A stretch of 64,000 bases of DNA from Deltaproteobacteria bacterium (GTDB lineage: Bacteria > Myxococcota_A > UBA9160 > UBA6930). Shown here piece after piece: positions 51,863-60,584 of the stretch. The stretch lies in the NCBI GenBank assembly GCA_029261795.1, contig JAJDAP010000082.1, positions 20,937-84,936 of the forward strand. The letters are read 5' to 3'. The position numbers and the translations under genes were made by a program. The first letter of the stretch is position 1; each line of letters opens with the position of its first letter. The notes below the pieces were generated by a model. The model searched no databases. It worked only from the letters and a program-made list of their open reading frames with translations, and was not told where the DNA came from.

Positions 51863-52069
51863 CTAGAGGTCGACGGCCTTGAGCGTCTTGCGCTTGTTGC
51901 CGATGGCGCGGCCTTCAGCACCCTTGATCAGGTCACGAACGACCTTGTCGAGGGCCTCGTAGAACTCACCACCAACGTTGCACTTCTTGACGGCGTTCTT
52001 GGTGCGCGCCTTCGAGATGATCAGATCGCCGCCGGACTTCTTCTTCGCGGCCTTCTTCTTTGCTGCCAT
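51863..52069 (-). CDS. Histone-fold protein with lysine-rich N-terminal tail
   Basis: The protein has 68 residues. Residues 1-14 (MAAKKKAAKKKSGG) are a basic tail with six lysines. Residues 15-31 match helix 1 (DLIISKARTKNAVKKC), 35-57 the long central helix (EFYEALDKVVRDLIKGAEGR) and 60-62 the RKT that forms the Arg-Thr pair of histone folds, followed by a shortened helix 3 (LKAVDL). The pattern FYEALDxxVxxLIxxAxxRAxxNxRKTLKxxDL is that of bacterial single-fold histones. GGGAGG precedes ATG 52069; promoter and stem-loop terminator indicate a separate, well-expressed unit. A sirtuin gene lies 180 bases upstream on the same strand. Confidence 0.8.
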   Translation of the reverse strand: MAAKKKAAKKKSGGDLIISKARTKNAVKKCNVGGEFYEALDKVVRDLIKGAEGRAIGNKRKTLKAVDL

Positions 52070-52150
52070 GAACTCGAACCTCCCAATTGCTGAGCCCGCG
52101 CTCGCGGTGCTCGGCAAATCCCCCACGTCCATTCGTGGAGCAAGGCGTCG

Positions 52151-52178
52151 ATGGTACGGATTCGTCCGACGGAGTCAA
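52151..52178 (-). promoter_or_regulatory. Promoter of the histone-fold gene
   Basis: On the minus strand TTGACT (52178-52173) and TACCAT (52156-52151) are spaced 16 bases, the best -35/-10 pair in the window. Transcription would begin near 52144, leaving a leader of about 75 bases that can form two short stems before the Shine-Dalgarno. Confidence 0.6.
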
Positions 52179-52248
52179 AGGAAAACCGCACGGAGACGGC
52201 GTCTCCCGGCCGATTTCGAGGGGCTGGCCGACGAACGCCAATGGGGCA

Positions 52249-53019
52249 TCAAGCCTCTAGCGCGAGCCGAACGATCTCGGGCAGCACTTCGTCGAGCGGT
52301 CGGGTGCTTCGGAAATGCGCGAGGTCGTCGAATGGCGTCTCAGAAGCGGTCAAGATCGCGACGCGGGCGCCACCCCGGATGGCGGCGGGAAGCATCTGAT
52401 TGATCGGCGACACCACGAGGGAAGTTCCCACGGCCACGATCAGATCCGCATCGGCGGCGGCTTCAAAGGCGCGTTCTAGATCCGACTCGATCAGATTCTG
52501 ACCGAACGAGATGGTGGCGGGCTTGAGAACGCCTCCACACGGACAGCCGGGAACGGCACTGCCCGCTTCCCAGGCAAGCTGTGCGGCCTCGCGCGGCGTC
52601 CGCTCCCCGCAGGTCAGGCAGATGACCGACGCATCGGTCCCGTGGATACAGATCTGGCGGTCCGGCGGGAAACCGCTGCGTTCGTGGAGCCCATCGACGT
52701 TCTGGGTCACGAGCAGAGCGATCCGATCCGCATGGCCGAGTTCGCTCAATGCCTGGTGCGCCCGGTTCGGCTCGGATTGCTGGATGACCTGCCAGGTCTC
52801 GCCCTTGTATCGCCAATACGCCTCGCGAGCGGCCTGGGAGGCGACGAAGTCCTGGAACGGAATGGGCGTGTAGCTCGACCAGCGGCCTCCGGGAGAGCGG
52901 AAATCGGGAATTCCGGAGGCGGTAGAGATTCCGGCGCCGGTCAACACGACGGTGGATCGCGAGGCACGCCAGGCTTCCGCGAGGTCCCGAAGCGCCGCGC
53001 TCGCATCTCCGCTGCCCAT
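52249..53019 (-). CDS. Sir2-family NAD-dependent protein deacylase
   Basis: The protein has 256 residues. GAGISTASGIPDFRSPGGRW (residues 28-47) binds NAD, TQNVDGLHERSG forms the catalytic core, HGT holds the catalytic His, CLTCG and CPCGG hold the zinc, and ISFGQNL and VGTSLVVSP complete the sirtuin pattern. It removes acetyl or other acyl groups from lysine. The downstream neighbour is the lysine-tailed histone, which makes that tail a natural candidate substrate. Confidence 0.92.
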   Translation of the reverse strand: MGSGDASAALRDLAEAWRASRSTVVLTGAGISTASGIPDFRSPGGRWSSYTPIPFQDFVASQAAREAYWRYKGETWQVIQQSEPNRAHQALSELGHADRIALLVTQNVDGLHERSGFPPDRQICIHGTDASVICLTCGERTPREAAQLAWEAGSAVPGCPCGGVLKPATISFGQNLIESDLERAFEAAADADLIVAVGTSLVVSPINQMLPAAIRGGARVAILTASETPFDDLAHFRSTRPLDEVLPEIVRLALEA

Positions 53020-53052
53020 GCCGCGGAGGGTAGGCGAACCTATCCTCCTGCG

Positions 53053-54063
53053 GTGAGCACCATCGACCTGCGCAGTGACACCGTAACCCGCCCCTGCGCC
53101 GCGATGCGCCGAGCCATGGCCGAAGCACCGGTAGGCGATGACGTCTACGGCGACGATCCGAGCGTGCTGCGGCTACAGGCGATCTTCGCCGAGAGACTCG
53201 GCAAGGAAGCGAGTCTCTTCTTCCCATCGGGGACGATGGCCAACCAGGCCTGTCTGCGCACCCACACACGTCCCGGCGACGTCGTGCTCGCCTCGGTCGA
53301 TTGCCACATCCTCAAGGCGGAAACCGGTGCTGCCGCCGCGCTCTCGGGCCTTCAGATCAAGAGCCTGGGACAGGCCGGCGAGATCAGCGGCGCCGAGGTT
53401 CTCGAGGGCATCCACCCGGACGAGCTGCACCATCCGGCGACGACGCTGTTGGCCATCGAGAACACCCACAATTTCGCGGGCGGGCGGGTCGTACCCCAGG
53501 CCACGATCGAAGACGCAGTGGCGGTGGCGCGCGCAGCCGGGCTCGCGACCCACCTCGACGGGGCACGACTCTTCAATGCAGCGGTGGCCTCGGGCCACAG
53601 CGCGGCCTCGCTGGCTGCACCCTTCGACACCGTCTCGGTCTGCCTCTCGAAGGGGCTCGGAGCGCCGGTCGGTTCCCTGGTCGCCGGGCAGCGCGAGCTG
53701 ATCGCGATGATGCACCGTACCCGGAAGATGCTCGGCGGCGGCATGCGGCAGGCAGGAATCCTGGCCGCTGCGGGCATCCACGCGCTCGAGCATCACGTCG
53801 ATCGTCTCGCCGAGGATCACGCGAACGCGGGGCGGCTCGCCGACGGACTGCGCGGGCTCGGCGCCGAGGTCGAGGCGTCGCCCGAGACCAATATCGTGAT
53901 GTTCAGCGTGCCCGAGATCGGCTCATTCTTGAAGCGCGCCGGCGAGGCGGAGCTCTGGATCGGCATCGCCGGCCCCGGGAGACTCCGCGCGGTGACACAT
54001 CTCGATGTCAGCGCTGCCGACATCGAGGACGCCTTGAATCGTGTTCAGCTGTCGCTCACCTAG
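53053..54063 (+). CDS. ltaE: Low-specificity L-threonine aldolase
   Basis: The protein has 336 residues. IDLRSDTVTRPCAAMRRAM at the start, LFFPSGTMANQ, HLDGARLFNAAVASG and SVCLSKGLGAPVGS with the PLP lysine are typical. It cleaves threonine or allo-threonine to glycine and acetaldehyde. GTG 53053 is the start. It is divergent from the sirtuin. Confidence 0.9.
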   Translation: MSTIDLRSDTVTRPCAAMRRAMAEAPVGDDVYGDDPSVLRLQAIFAERLGKEASLFFPSGTMANQACLRTHTRPGDVVLASVDCHILKAETGAAAALSGLQIKSLGQAGEISGAEVLEGIHPDELHHPATTLLAIENTHNFAGGRVVPQATIEDAVAVARAAGLATHLDGARLFNAAVASGHSAASLAAPFDTVSVCLSKGLGAPVGSLVAGQRELIAMMHRTRKMLGGGMRQAGILAAAGIHALEHHVDRLAEDHANAGRLADGLRGLGAEVEASPETNIVMFSVPEIGSFLKRAGEAELWIGIAGPGRLRAVTHLDVSAADIEDALNRVQLSLT

Positions 54064-54216
54064 CGATGGAACACCCTAGGCGTAAGCTCTCGGGCTTGCC
54101 GAGCCGGAAACGCCCCGGTATACGCTTCATTGTGACGGTCGATCGCGAAGGCGTTCCAGCTCACCGCTGAAACACATTCGTGTGTCTTCTCCGTCATCCC
54201 GGGGGGCGAGCGTTTC

Positions 54217-54714
54217 TTGATCACGCTGGCGATGGCCACGGAGATCTCGGCACCGCGAAGAGCGGTGTGGGAGGCCATCACGGATCCCGAACAGGAACGC
54301 CACTGGCGGCCCGGCGTTTCGGATCGGCTCGACGACAGCCCCGGCGACGAGCAGGGACGGCACCGCTACCGGCTCCGGCTCCACGATGTCCCGGTCGTCC
54401 TCGACAAGCTGCTCATCGAAAGCACGGTCCAGGAGCAGTTGCGCTCGGAGCTCCGGTTCGGGTTGTTCCGCTTCGAGGAATCGTTCTCGCTCTTCCCCGC
54501 TGCACACGCACACACCCGCCTGGGCTTGAAGGTGATCGCGCCCAACCAGATGCCCGTGGTCGGGGGGCAGTTGGACCGCTTCGATGTGCGTCGCTTCGCG
54601 ACGGATCTGGCCTCCGTCACGCTCCAGGCCGTGCGTGATTGGTGCGAAAGGGGCGAAGCTCCGGAACTCGAACTTCCCAGACTCCCGATGGTTGGCGACA
54701 ATAGGCGCGCCTGA
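54217..54714 (+). CDS. SRPBCC-superfamily protein
   Basis: The protein has 165 residues. ISAPRRAVWEAITDPEQERHW is the typical START/polyketide-cyclase beginning and the last helix is FATDLASVTLQAVRDWCERG. It would bind a hydrophobic ligand; none can be named. TTG 54217 or ATG 54232 could start it. Confidence 0.65.
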   Translation: MITLAMATEISAPRRAVWEAITDPEQERHWRPGVSDRLDDSPGDEQGRHRYRLRLHDVPVVLDKLLIESTVQEQLRSELRFGLFRFEESFSLFPAAHAHTRLGLKVIAPNQMPVVGGQLDRFDVRRFATDLASVTLQAVRDWCERGEAPELELPRLPMVGDNRRA

Positions 54715-54726
54715 CACCCGATGGCG

Positions 54727-57297
54727 TCAGGCAGCGGGCTCGACCTCCTCGCCTTCCGGAGGCTTCGCCACCAGCGGCAATTCGATGCGGAAGCGGGTCC
54801 CCCCTTTCGGCGGACACTCGACCGAGAGGTCCCCGCCGTGCCGCTCGACGATGCTATGCGAGATCGACAGCCCGAGGCCGGTCCCCTGCCCGACGGGCTT
54901 GGTGGTGAAGAACGGCTCGAAGACCCGCTCTCGGACCTGCGTCGGAATTCCAGGGCCATCGTCCGCGATCTCCAGCAAGACGCCATTCGCTGACGGTCGC
55001 GTTCGCAGATGGATCGTGCCCTTCCCTTCGAGCGCATCGCACGCGTTCATCACGAGGTTCATGAATACCTGATTCAGCTGCGCCGGGTAACAACGCACCA
55101 GCGGAAGTGTTCCGAAATCCTTGTCGAGAACGATCCCACCTTTCAGCCGCGGCTCCATCAGGCCGAGCGTGCGCTCCAGTTCCTCGTTCAAGTTGGCGTC
55201 CGAGAGTTCTGCCTGATCCATTCGCGAGAACGCGCGCAGGTTGAGCACGATGCCCTTGACCCGCTCGGTACCCTCGCGGCTGCGTTCGAGGAGCTTGCGA
55301 ATGGTCTCGCGCGGCTTTGCCGCGTCGCCGCCGTTCTCCTGGGCTGCGACGAGTTTCTCGATGTAACCGTCGAGAAGCTGGAGATTGGCGTGGACGAAAC
55401 CGATCGGGTTGTTCAGTTCGTGGGCGACACCTGCAACGAGTTGACCTAACGAGCGCATCTTCTCGCTCTGCATCAGCTGCGCCTGGGTGTCCTGCAATTC
55501 ACGCGTACGTTCTTCGACCCGGGCTTCGAGGGTCTCGTTCAACTTCGCGATCTCGTCGAAAGCCTGGGCATTCTCGATGGCGATCGCGCTCTGGTTCGCC
55601 AGGGTGCGCAGCAACTGGCGATCGTCCGGCCCGAGCCGCTCGCCGGAAAGCTTGGCGCCCACAGCGATGACACCGAGCAGGTCGACGCCGAACAAGATCG
55701 GAACCAATAGCCGCACATCGAGAGCGTCGAAGACATCCCAGCACTTCTCCCGTGTGTCGGGATCCGTCGCATCGTCGAAATCGGAGCGAGAGAGTTCTTG
55801 CCGGCGCATCCACAGGTGCTTCCCGATCGGGTGGTCGACAGGGAGGAGGAAATCGCGGCCATCCTCATCCCAATCGCCTCGCCAGGCGCTCGGCCGCAGG
55901 GTGCGCTCTTCATCGTCCATCAACAACACCATGGCGCGCTCGACACCCATCGTGTCGGTCACGGCCAACAGCAGACGCTCGCTGATCTCGTTGAGCGAGA
56001 GCATCGAAACCATCGCTTCTGAGATTTCGCGGACGGCGTCGCGGTAGCCCGAGCGATCGCGATCGAAGAGACGGTCGACCAGGGTCTGCAAGCGATTGCG
56101 CAGCGGATTGAATGCCAGGATGGCCAGGAACAGGAAGGTCCCCTGGAAGAAGGGCGAACTCGCGTTCACGTTGAACTGGCCGAAGGCGGTATCCGCGAAG
56201 GCGATCAGGGAGGCGAAGAGCGCCGTGATCACCAGCGTTGCTGCCCCGTAGGCAGCCGACGAACGGGCGGCTCCTCGAATGTCGAACAGGTTGCCGCGCA
56301 CGATTCCGTAGCCGACGGCCACCGGGAACGCGATGAACCAGATCAACGCCACCGAGTACGGCCAATTGATCGGCAGGAACACCACGTAGGCCGTCGTCAT
56401 GAGGGCGACCGGGAGGAAGCTCACCAGCGTGCCGGTCAAGACCAGATCGGCACTCGACGTGTCGGCGCCCGTTCCACGCATCCGGAACCGTTCATGGATC
56501 AGCACGCCAATCGCGAAGATCGCGCAGACGGCGCTCACCGCATAGCTCGCGATCGAGAGCCCTGGGATCCGTACGTCCGCGAGACGTTCTGCCGCGACGA
56601 GCAGAGCCACGATGGCGACCAATCCGTAGGGCGCATAACGCACCCGGCGACGCCGGGCGATCCAGGACGGCTCGGTCGGAAAGGTGGTGAACAGATGGAA
56701 CATGGTCGCACCGATGAGGGGCAGGTTGGTGACCATGCGCTCATAGCCAAGCGGCGCGTCGTACGGGTTCACGGTGCTGAAGAGCGCCGTCGCCATCGCG
56801 CAGGAGAAGAGCAGGAACGCCCAGGCCTCGGCTCGGTCGGGGCGGAGCCGCCAAACGAACAAGCCGACCATCAAGAAGACCATGCCGACGACGGCGAGCG
56901 CCGCGTAGACCGGAACCAACAACCATTCGTAGAGCGAGCGCCGTTCGTGTGGGAAGAGCACGATCTCGAACTCGTGGTCTTCTTCGCCGAGAATCCGGTA
57001 GTGGACGGGCTTTCCGGCGGCGATGCTCTCCCAGCCGCGGCTGCGATACCACTCCTGGATCGGCTGCCCGTCGACGGCGAGCACGCGATGGCCGAGCTCG
57101 ACCCCTGCGGCGCGCGCCTCGGCGTTGGCCGACCCGACCACGGCCACGCTGCCGACCGACGTCGTGTGGATCGGCGGCTCCACGGTTCGTGGCGAGGAAG
57201 CCTGCCCGTAGACCGAGAGCACCAGCGCGGCGAACGCCCAGAGAATGGCCAGCCAAGCGGTGCGCTTGCGAAGTTTCTCGGTTCCTTCGGGTGTCAC
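54727..57297 (-). CDS. PDZ-7TM-GAF sensor histidine kinase
   Basis: The protein has 856 residues. After one helix, a PDZ-like domain (GVELGHRVLAVDGQPIQEW) lies outside; about seven helices follow, then a GAF domain (residues about 430-560), a coiled linker and HisKA with His in GVAHELNNPIGFVHANL, then the ATPase with N-box NLVMNACDAL, DDGPGIP, FEPFFTTK and GQGTGLGLS. All kinase residues are intact. It is translated from a GTG that overlaps the stop of its paralogue (GTGA). No response regulator adjoins. Confidence 0.9.
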   Translation of the reverse strand: MTPEGTEKLRKRTAWLAILWAFAALVLSVYGQASSPRTVEPPIHTTSVGSVAVVGSANAEARAAGVELGHRVLAVDGQPIQEWYRSRGWESIAAGKPVHYRILGEEDHEFEIVLFPHERRSLYEWLLVPVYAALAVVGMVFLMVGLFVWRLRPDRAEAWAFLLFSCAMATALFSTVNPYDAPLGYERMVTNLPLIGATMFHLFTTFPTEPSWIARRRRVRYAPYGLVAIVALLVAAERLADVRIPGLSIASYAVSAVCAIFAIGVLIHERFRMRGTGADTSSADLVLTGTLVSFLPVALMTTAYVVFLPINWPYSVALIWFIAFPVAVGYGIVRGNLFDIRGAARSSAAYGAATLVITALFASLIAFADTAFGQFNVNASSPFFQGTFLFLAILAFNPLRNRLQTLVDRLFDRDRSGYRDAVREISEAMVSMLSLNEISERLLLAVTDTMGVERAMVLLMDDEERTLRPSAWRGDWDEDGRDFLLPVDHPIGKHLWMRRQELSRSDFDDATDPDTREKCWDVFDALDVRLLVPILFGVDLLGVIAVGAKLSGERLGPDDRQLLRTLANQSAIAIENAQAFDEIAKLNETLEARVEERTRELQDTQAQLMQSEKMRSLGQLVAGVAHELNNPIGFVHANLQLLDGYIEKLVAAQENGGDAAKPRETIRKLLERSREGTERVKGIVLNLRAFSRMDQAELSDANLNEELERTLGLMEPRLKGGIVLDKDFGTLPLVRCYPAQLNQVFMNLVMNACDALEGKGTIHLRTRPSANGVLLEIADDGPGIPTQVRERVFEPFFTTKPVGQGTGLGLSISHSIVERHGGDLSVECPPKGGTRFRIELPLVAKPPEGEEVEPAA

Positions 57298-59858
57298 GTC
57301 AGGTTGCCTCGGGCGCTCTGCTCCAACACCTCCGGCGGCGGCTCCAACGGCAACCGGATCGCGAAGGTCGTGCCCTGGCCGACGACGGAGCGTACTTCCA
57401 TCTCGCCACCGTGACTCGCCACGATCCCGTGGGAGATCGAGAGGCCGAGGCCGGTGCCCTGGCCAACCGGCTTGGTGGTGTAGAACGGATCGAAGATCCG
57501 ATCACGAATCGCTTCGGGCATCCCGGGCCCATCGTCTTCGAACTCGAGGAACACGGTGTCTCCCTCGGCGCGCGTTCGGATGCGGATCGTACCGCGTCCA
57601 TCCAGAGCGTCGCAGGCGTTCATCAACAGATTCGTGAAGACCTGATTCAGCTGGCCGGCGAAGCATCGAACCATCGGCAGGTCGCCGTAATCGCGCTCGA
57701 TTTCGACGCCCCCCTTGAGCCGGGGTTCCATCAATCCGAGGGTGCGATCGATCTCCTCGTTGAGGGAAGCCCGCTGCAGGTCCGCCTGGTCCGTCCGCGA
57801 GAAATCGCGCAGGTTCTGCACGATCTCCTTCACCCGGGTCGTGCCTTCGACGCTCCGGCTGAGGAGCTTGCCGATCGCCTCCTGGGCGCGGGCGCGCTTG
57901 GCAGCCGGTACGTCCGGGGCGAGCCGATCGACGTACTCATCGAGCAGCGCCAGGTTGGCGTGGACGAACCCGATCGGGTTGTTCAGCTCGTGCGCGACCC
58001 CGGCGACCAGCTGCCCTAACGAGCGCATCTTCTCACTCTGCATCAACTGCGCCTGGGTCTCGCGCAGTTCGCGCGTGCGATCGTCCACGCGGGCCTCGAG
58101 CGTCCGATTGAGCTGGGCAATCTCGTCGAAGGCGCGTGCGTTCTCGATGGCGATCGCACTCTGGTTGGCGAGTGTCCGCAGCAGCTGCCGCTCGTCGGTT
58201 CCGAGTCGCTCACCGGTGAGCTTCCTCCCCACGGCAATGACGCCCAACAGATCGACACCGAACAGGATGGGCACCAGGAGTTCGACATCGAGGGTGTCGA
58301 AGACGTCCCGGCTCAGCTCTCGCATCTCCGGGTCGGGTTCTTCATCGAAATCGTCGCGGGAGAGTTCGCGACGGCGCGTCCACAGGCTCCGACAGATTGG
58401 ATGATCGGGAACCAGGGAGAATTCCTCGGCCTCTTCATCCCAATCGCCCCGAGTGGCTTCTACGCGAAGGACATCCTCTTCCTCCTCGTCGATCAGCAGA
58501 ACCAGCGCGCGTTCGATCCCCATGGTCGCGGTCAACGCCACCAGGATCCGGTCCACGATCTCGCGGGCCGAGAGCATCGAGACCATCGCCTCCGAGATCT
58601 CGCGCACGGCGCGGCGATAGGCGGCACGGTCGCGATCGAAGAAGCGATCGACGAACGCCTGCAAACGCTCGCGAACCGGATTGAACGCCAGGATCGCGAG
58701 GAACACGAACGGCACCGAGAAGACCGGCGACGGCTCGTCGCCACTGAGCTGGCGGAACGCCTCGGTGGCCGATGTGATGAACAGGGCAAACAGACCCGTG
58801 ATCGCCAGGGTTGCCGCGCCATAGGCTGCAGAACTTCGCGCCGCGAGCCGAACGTCGAACAACTCGCGCCGAACGATCCCGTAGCCCACCGCCAATGGGA
58901 ACACGAAGAAGCTGAGGAAGCCCGCCATCCAAGGGAAACGCGTTCCCCAGAGCGCGTGCCAACCCAGGATGAAGATGACCGGCAGGAAGCTCGCTGCCGC
59001 GCCCAACAACATGACATCCGCACGCGAAGCCGAGGGATGGCGCCGATTCTCGATGCGGCCGCTCAAGACGATGCCGAGGCAGACCAGCGTGATCAGCGAA
59101 GGGAACGCGGTAATCGCCGGCTCGACCCAGGGATCCACTGGTCCCAGCCAGGGCTGGACCAACGTCGCGACACCAAGAAGCGTCGCAGCGACGTACAGAC
59201 TCGTGCGCCACCCGGGCTGGCGGATGATCCAGCCCGGCTCGATCGGATAGGTCGTGAACAAGTGGAAGGCCGTGGCTCCGACGAACGGAACCGTGACGCC
59301 CACGAGCAGACCCACCAGCGGTGTGACGGGACCCGCCAGGAACAGCAACGCGCCGGTGACGGAGGTGAACAGGAGCAACGCCCAGGATTCGCGACGCTCG
59401 CGCTTCAAGCGCCAGACCACGAAGCCGATCAACAGGTAGGCGAGCCCGACGACCGGAACCGCCCAGCTGACGACCCACTCCGCCGGGAATGGACGCACGC
59501 CCGGCGCAAGTGGCCGCACCGCGATGACCACGATCTGCCCGCCGGGTTTCTCGAACTCGATCTCGATGGGCGCGTCGGGCCGCAACTGCAGCATCCCACC
59601 CATCCGCAACCAACTCGGGAAGGGCTCGCCATGCACGGCGAGAATCCGGTCGAGGGGCTCGACACCCGCGTCGCCGGCGAGCGGGGTCGCCTGCTGAACC
59701 ACGGCGATGCCGGCCGCGTTCGAGTAGGCCAGGGGGAGCGAAGGCTGCGAAGCGAGTTCGATCCGCGCGCGCAAGCCGACGATCCCTGCGAGGACGGCCC
59801 AGGCGAGTGCGGCGATGGCCGTCCATTGCCGAAAGCGGCTCGATGCCGAGGGGCTCAT
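57294..59858 (-). CDS. PDZ-7TM-GAF sensor histidine kinase, paralogue
   Basis: The protein has 854 residues and the same architecture as its neighbour: GVEPLDRILAVHGEPFPSW for the PDZ-like part, seven helices, GAF, HisKA (GVAHELNNPIGFVHANLALL), ATPase (NLLMNACDAL, DDGPGMP, FDPFYTTK). The kinase halves are far more alike than the sensor halves, as expected of a tandem duplication with diverged input. A small hairpin covers its Shine-Dalgarno at 59862. Confidence 0.9.
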   Translation of the reverse strand: MSPSASSRFRQWTAIAALAWAVLAGIVGLRARIELASQPSLPLAYSNAAGIAVVQQATPLAGDAGVEPLDRILAVHGEPFPSWLRMGGMLQLRPDAPIEIEFEKPGGQIVVIAVRPLAPGVRPFPAEWVVSWAVPVVGLAYLLIGFVVWRLKRERRESWALLLFTSVTGALLFLAGPVTPLVGLLVGVTVPFVGATAFHLFTTYPIEPGWIIRQPGWRTSLYVAATLLGVATLVQPWLGPVDPWVEPAITAFPSLITLVCLGIVLSGRIENRRHPSASRADVMLLGAAASFLPVIFILGWHALWGTRFPWMAGFLSFFVFPLAVGYGIVRRELFDVRLAARSSAAYGAATLAITGLFALFITSATEAFRQLSGDEPSPVFSVPFVFLAILAFNPVRERLQAFVDRFFDRDRAAYRRAVREISEAMVSMLSAREIVDRILVALTATMGIERALVLLIDEEEEDVLRVEATRGDWDEEAEEFSLVPDHPICRSLWTRRRELSRDDFDEEPDPEMRELSRDVFDTLDVELLVPILFGVDLLGVIAVGRKLTGERLGTDERQLLRTLANQSAIAIENARAFDEIAQLNRTLEARVDDRTRELRETQAQLMQSEKMRSLGQLVAGVAHELNNPIGFVHANLALLDEYVDRLAPDVPAAKRARAQEAIGKLLSRSVEGTTRVKEIVQNLRDFSRTDQADLQRASLNEEIDRTLGLMEPRLKGGVEIERDYGDLPMVRCFAGQLNQVFTNLLMNACDALDGRGTIRIRTRAEGDTVFLEFEDDGPGMPEAIRDRIFDPFYTTKPVGQGTGLGLSISHGIVASHGGEMEVRSVVGQGTTFAIRLPLEPPPEVLEQSARGNLT

Positions 59859-59861
59859 TCC

Positions 59862-59878
59862 TTCTCCGGCACGGAGAA
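59862..59878 (-). promoter_or_regulatory. Hairpin covering the kinase ribosome-binding site
   Basis: TTCTCCG and CGGAGAA are 7-base perfect arms with a 3-base loop. On the transcript the second arm contains GGAGAA, the Shine-Dalgarno before ATG 59858, so pairing would hide it. It could equally be a DNA-binding site. Confidence 0.4.
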
Positions 59879-59965
59879 AGAGAATAAGGAAGCTATCGGC
59901 CGCGCGTCAAAGCGCGGTTCTGAGCACCCGGCCTGCCGGGCTCGTGCTGGGTTCCGGCTGGCTCG

Positions 59966-60343
59966 CTAGCGGGTCGCCCGCTGCCCTCTCGCGGCTTCTC
60001 GTTGGATCCGCTCGAGATGGACGATCGGGTTGCGATTGGTGGCGTACCCGTAGCCGTTCGGAAGGGCGCGGCCCGGGCCATTGCCATCGTCCATGAGCAT
60101 CAGCTTGGAGAGCCGAGCCGCCACTTCCTGGCGCTGTGCCTTGGCCGCTTCCACCGCGGCGGGATTGCAGGCAGCCCCGCTCGGTAGGCTCAGCTGCCGT
60201 GCGCTACCGCCGAACAACTCGCTGGCCGTGGGCGCCAGGCCCGTCTCGGCCTCGGCCGCCACGACCCCGGGGCTCGACAGCCCGAAGACCGCGGCCAGCG
60301 CGAAGGCGACGACGAATCTCGAATGGAAAGCTCTGAGTCGCAT
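59966..60343 (-). CDS. Small secreted protein of unknown function
   Basis: The protein has 125 residues with a clear signal peptide (RFVVAFALAAVFGLSSPGVVA, cut after VAA). The mature part is helical and charged (AAVEAAKAQRQEVAARLSKL) with one Cys. GGAGGAG five bases before ATG 60343 fixes the start. I recognise no family. Confidence 0.65.
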   Translation of the reverse strand: MRLRAFHSRFVVAFALAAVFGLSSPGVVAAEAETGLAPTASELFGGSARQLSLPSGAACNPAAVEAAKAQRQEVAARLSKLMLMDDGNGPGRALPNGYGYATNRNPIVHLERIQREAARGQRATR

Positions 60344-60482
60344 ACCGGCTCCTCCGATCAGTGCAGAATGCTCAAAGCCACTCATCGGTCGCGCCGCCCG
60401 ACGGCTTGACCTGCCAAACAGGATTCTCGCTTGGTTTGCACCAACCTTGCCCCGAAGCTGCCACCCAACGATGCACACTTGC

Positions 60483-60584
60483 CGCCTGAGCGGGGACGGA
60501 CTCCTCAAAGCTTCAAAGTTGCAAGTTTCCCCACAGGGAAACTTGCAACTTTGAAGCTTTGAGGAGTCCGTCCCCGCTCAGGCG
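60483..60584. repeat. Long palindromic element, copy 3
   Basis: The core runs 60488-60579 with perfect 44-base arms around CACA, starting GAGCGGGGACGGACTCCTCA. Pairing extends five more bases on each side (CGCCT/AGGCG), giving 49-base arms. It lies between two co-directional minus-strand genes. The upstream PPOX-like gene reads into it and ends in the far arm. Confidence 0.9.

Noticed and set aside
51863..52132. A longer start (52132) for the histone-fold gene
   Set aside because: It would add 21 residues unlike the family and lies before the Shine-Dalgarno; the GGGAGG and family fit support ATG 52069.
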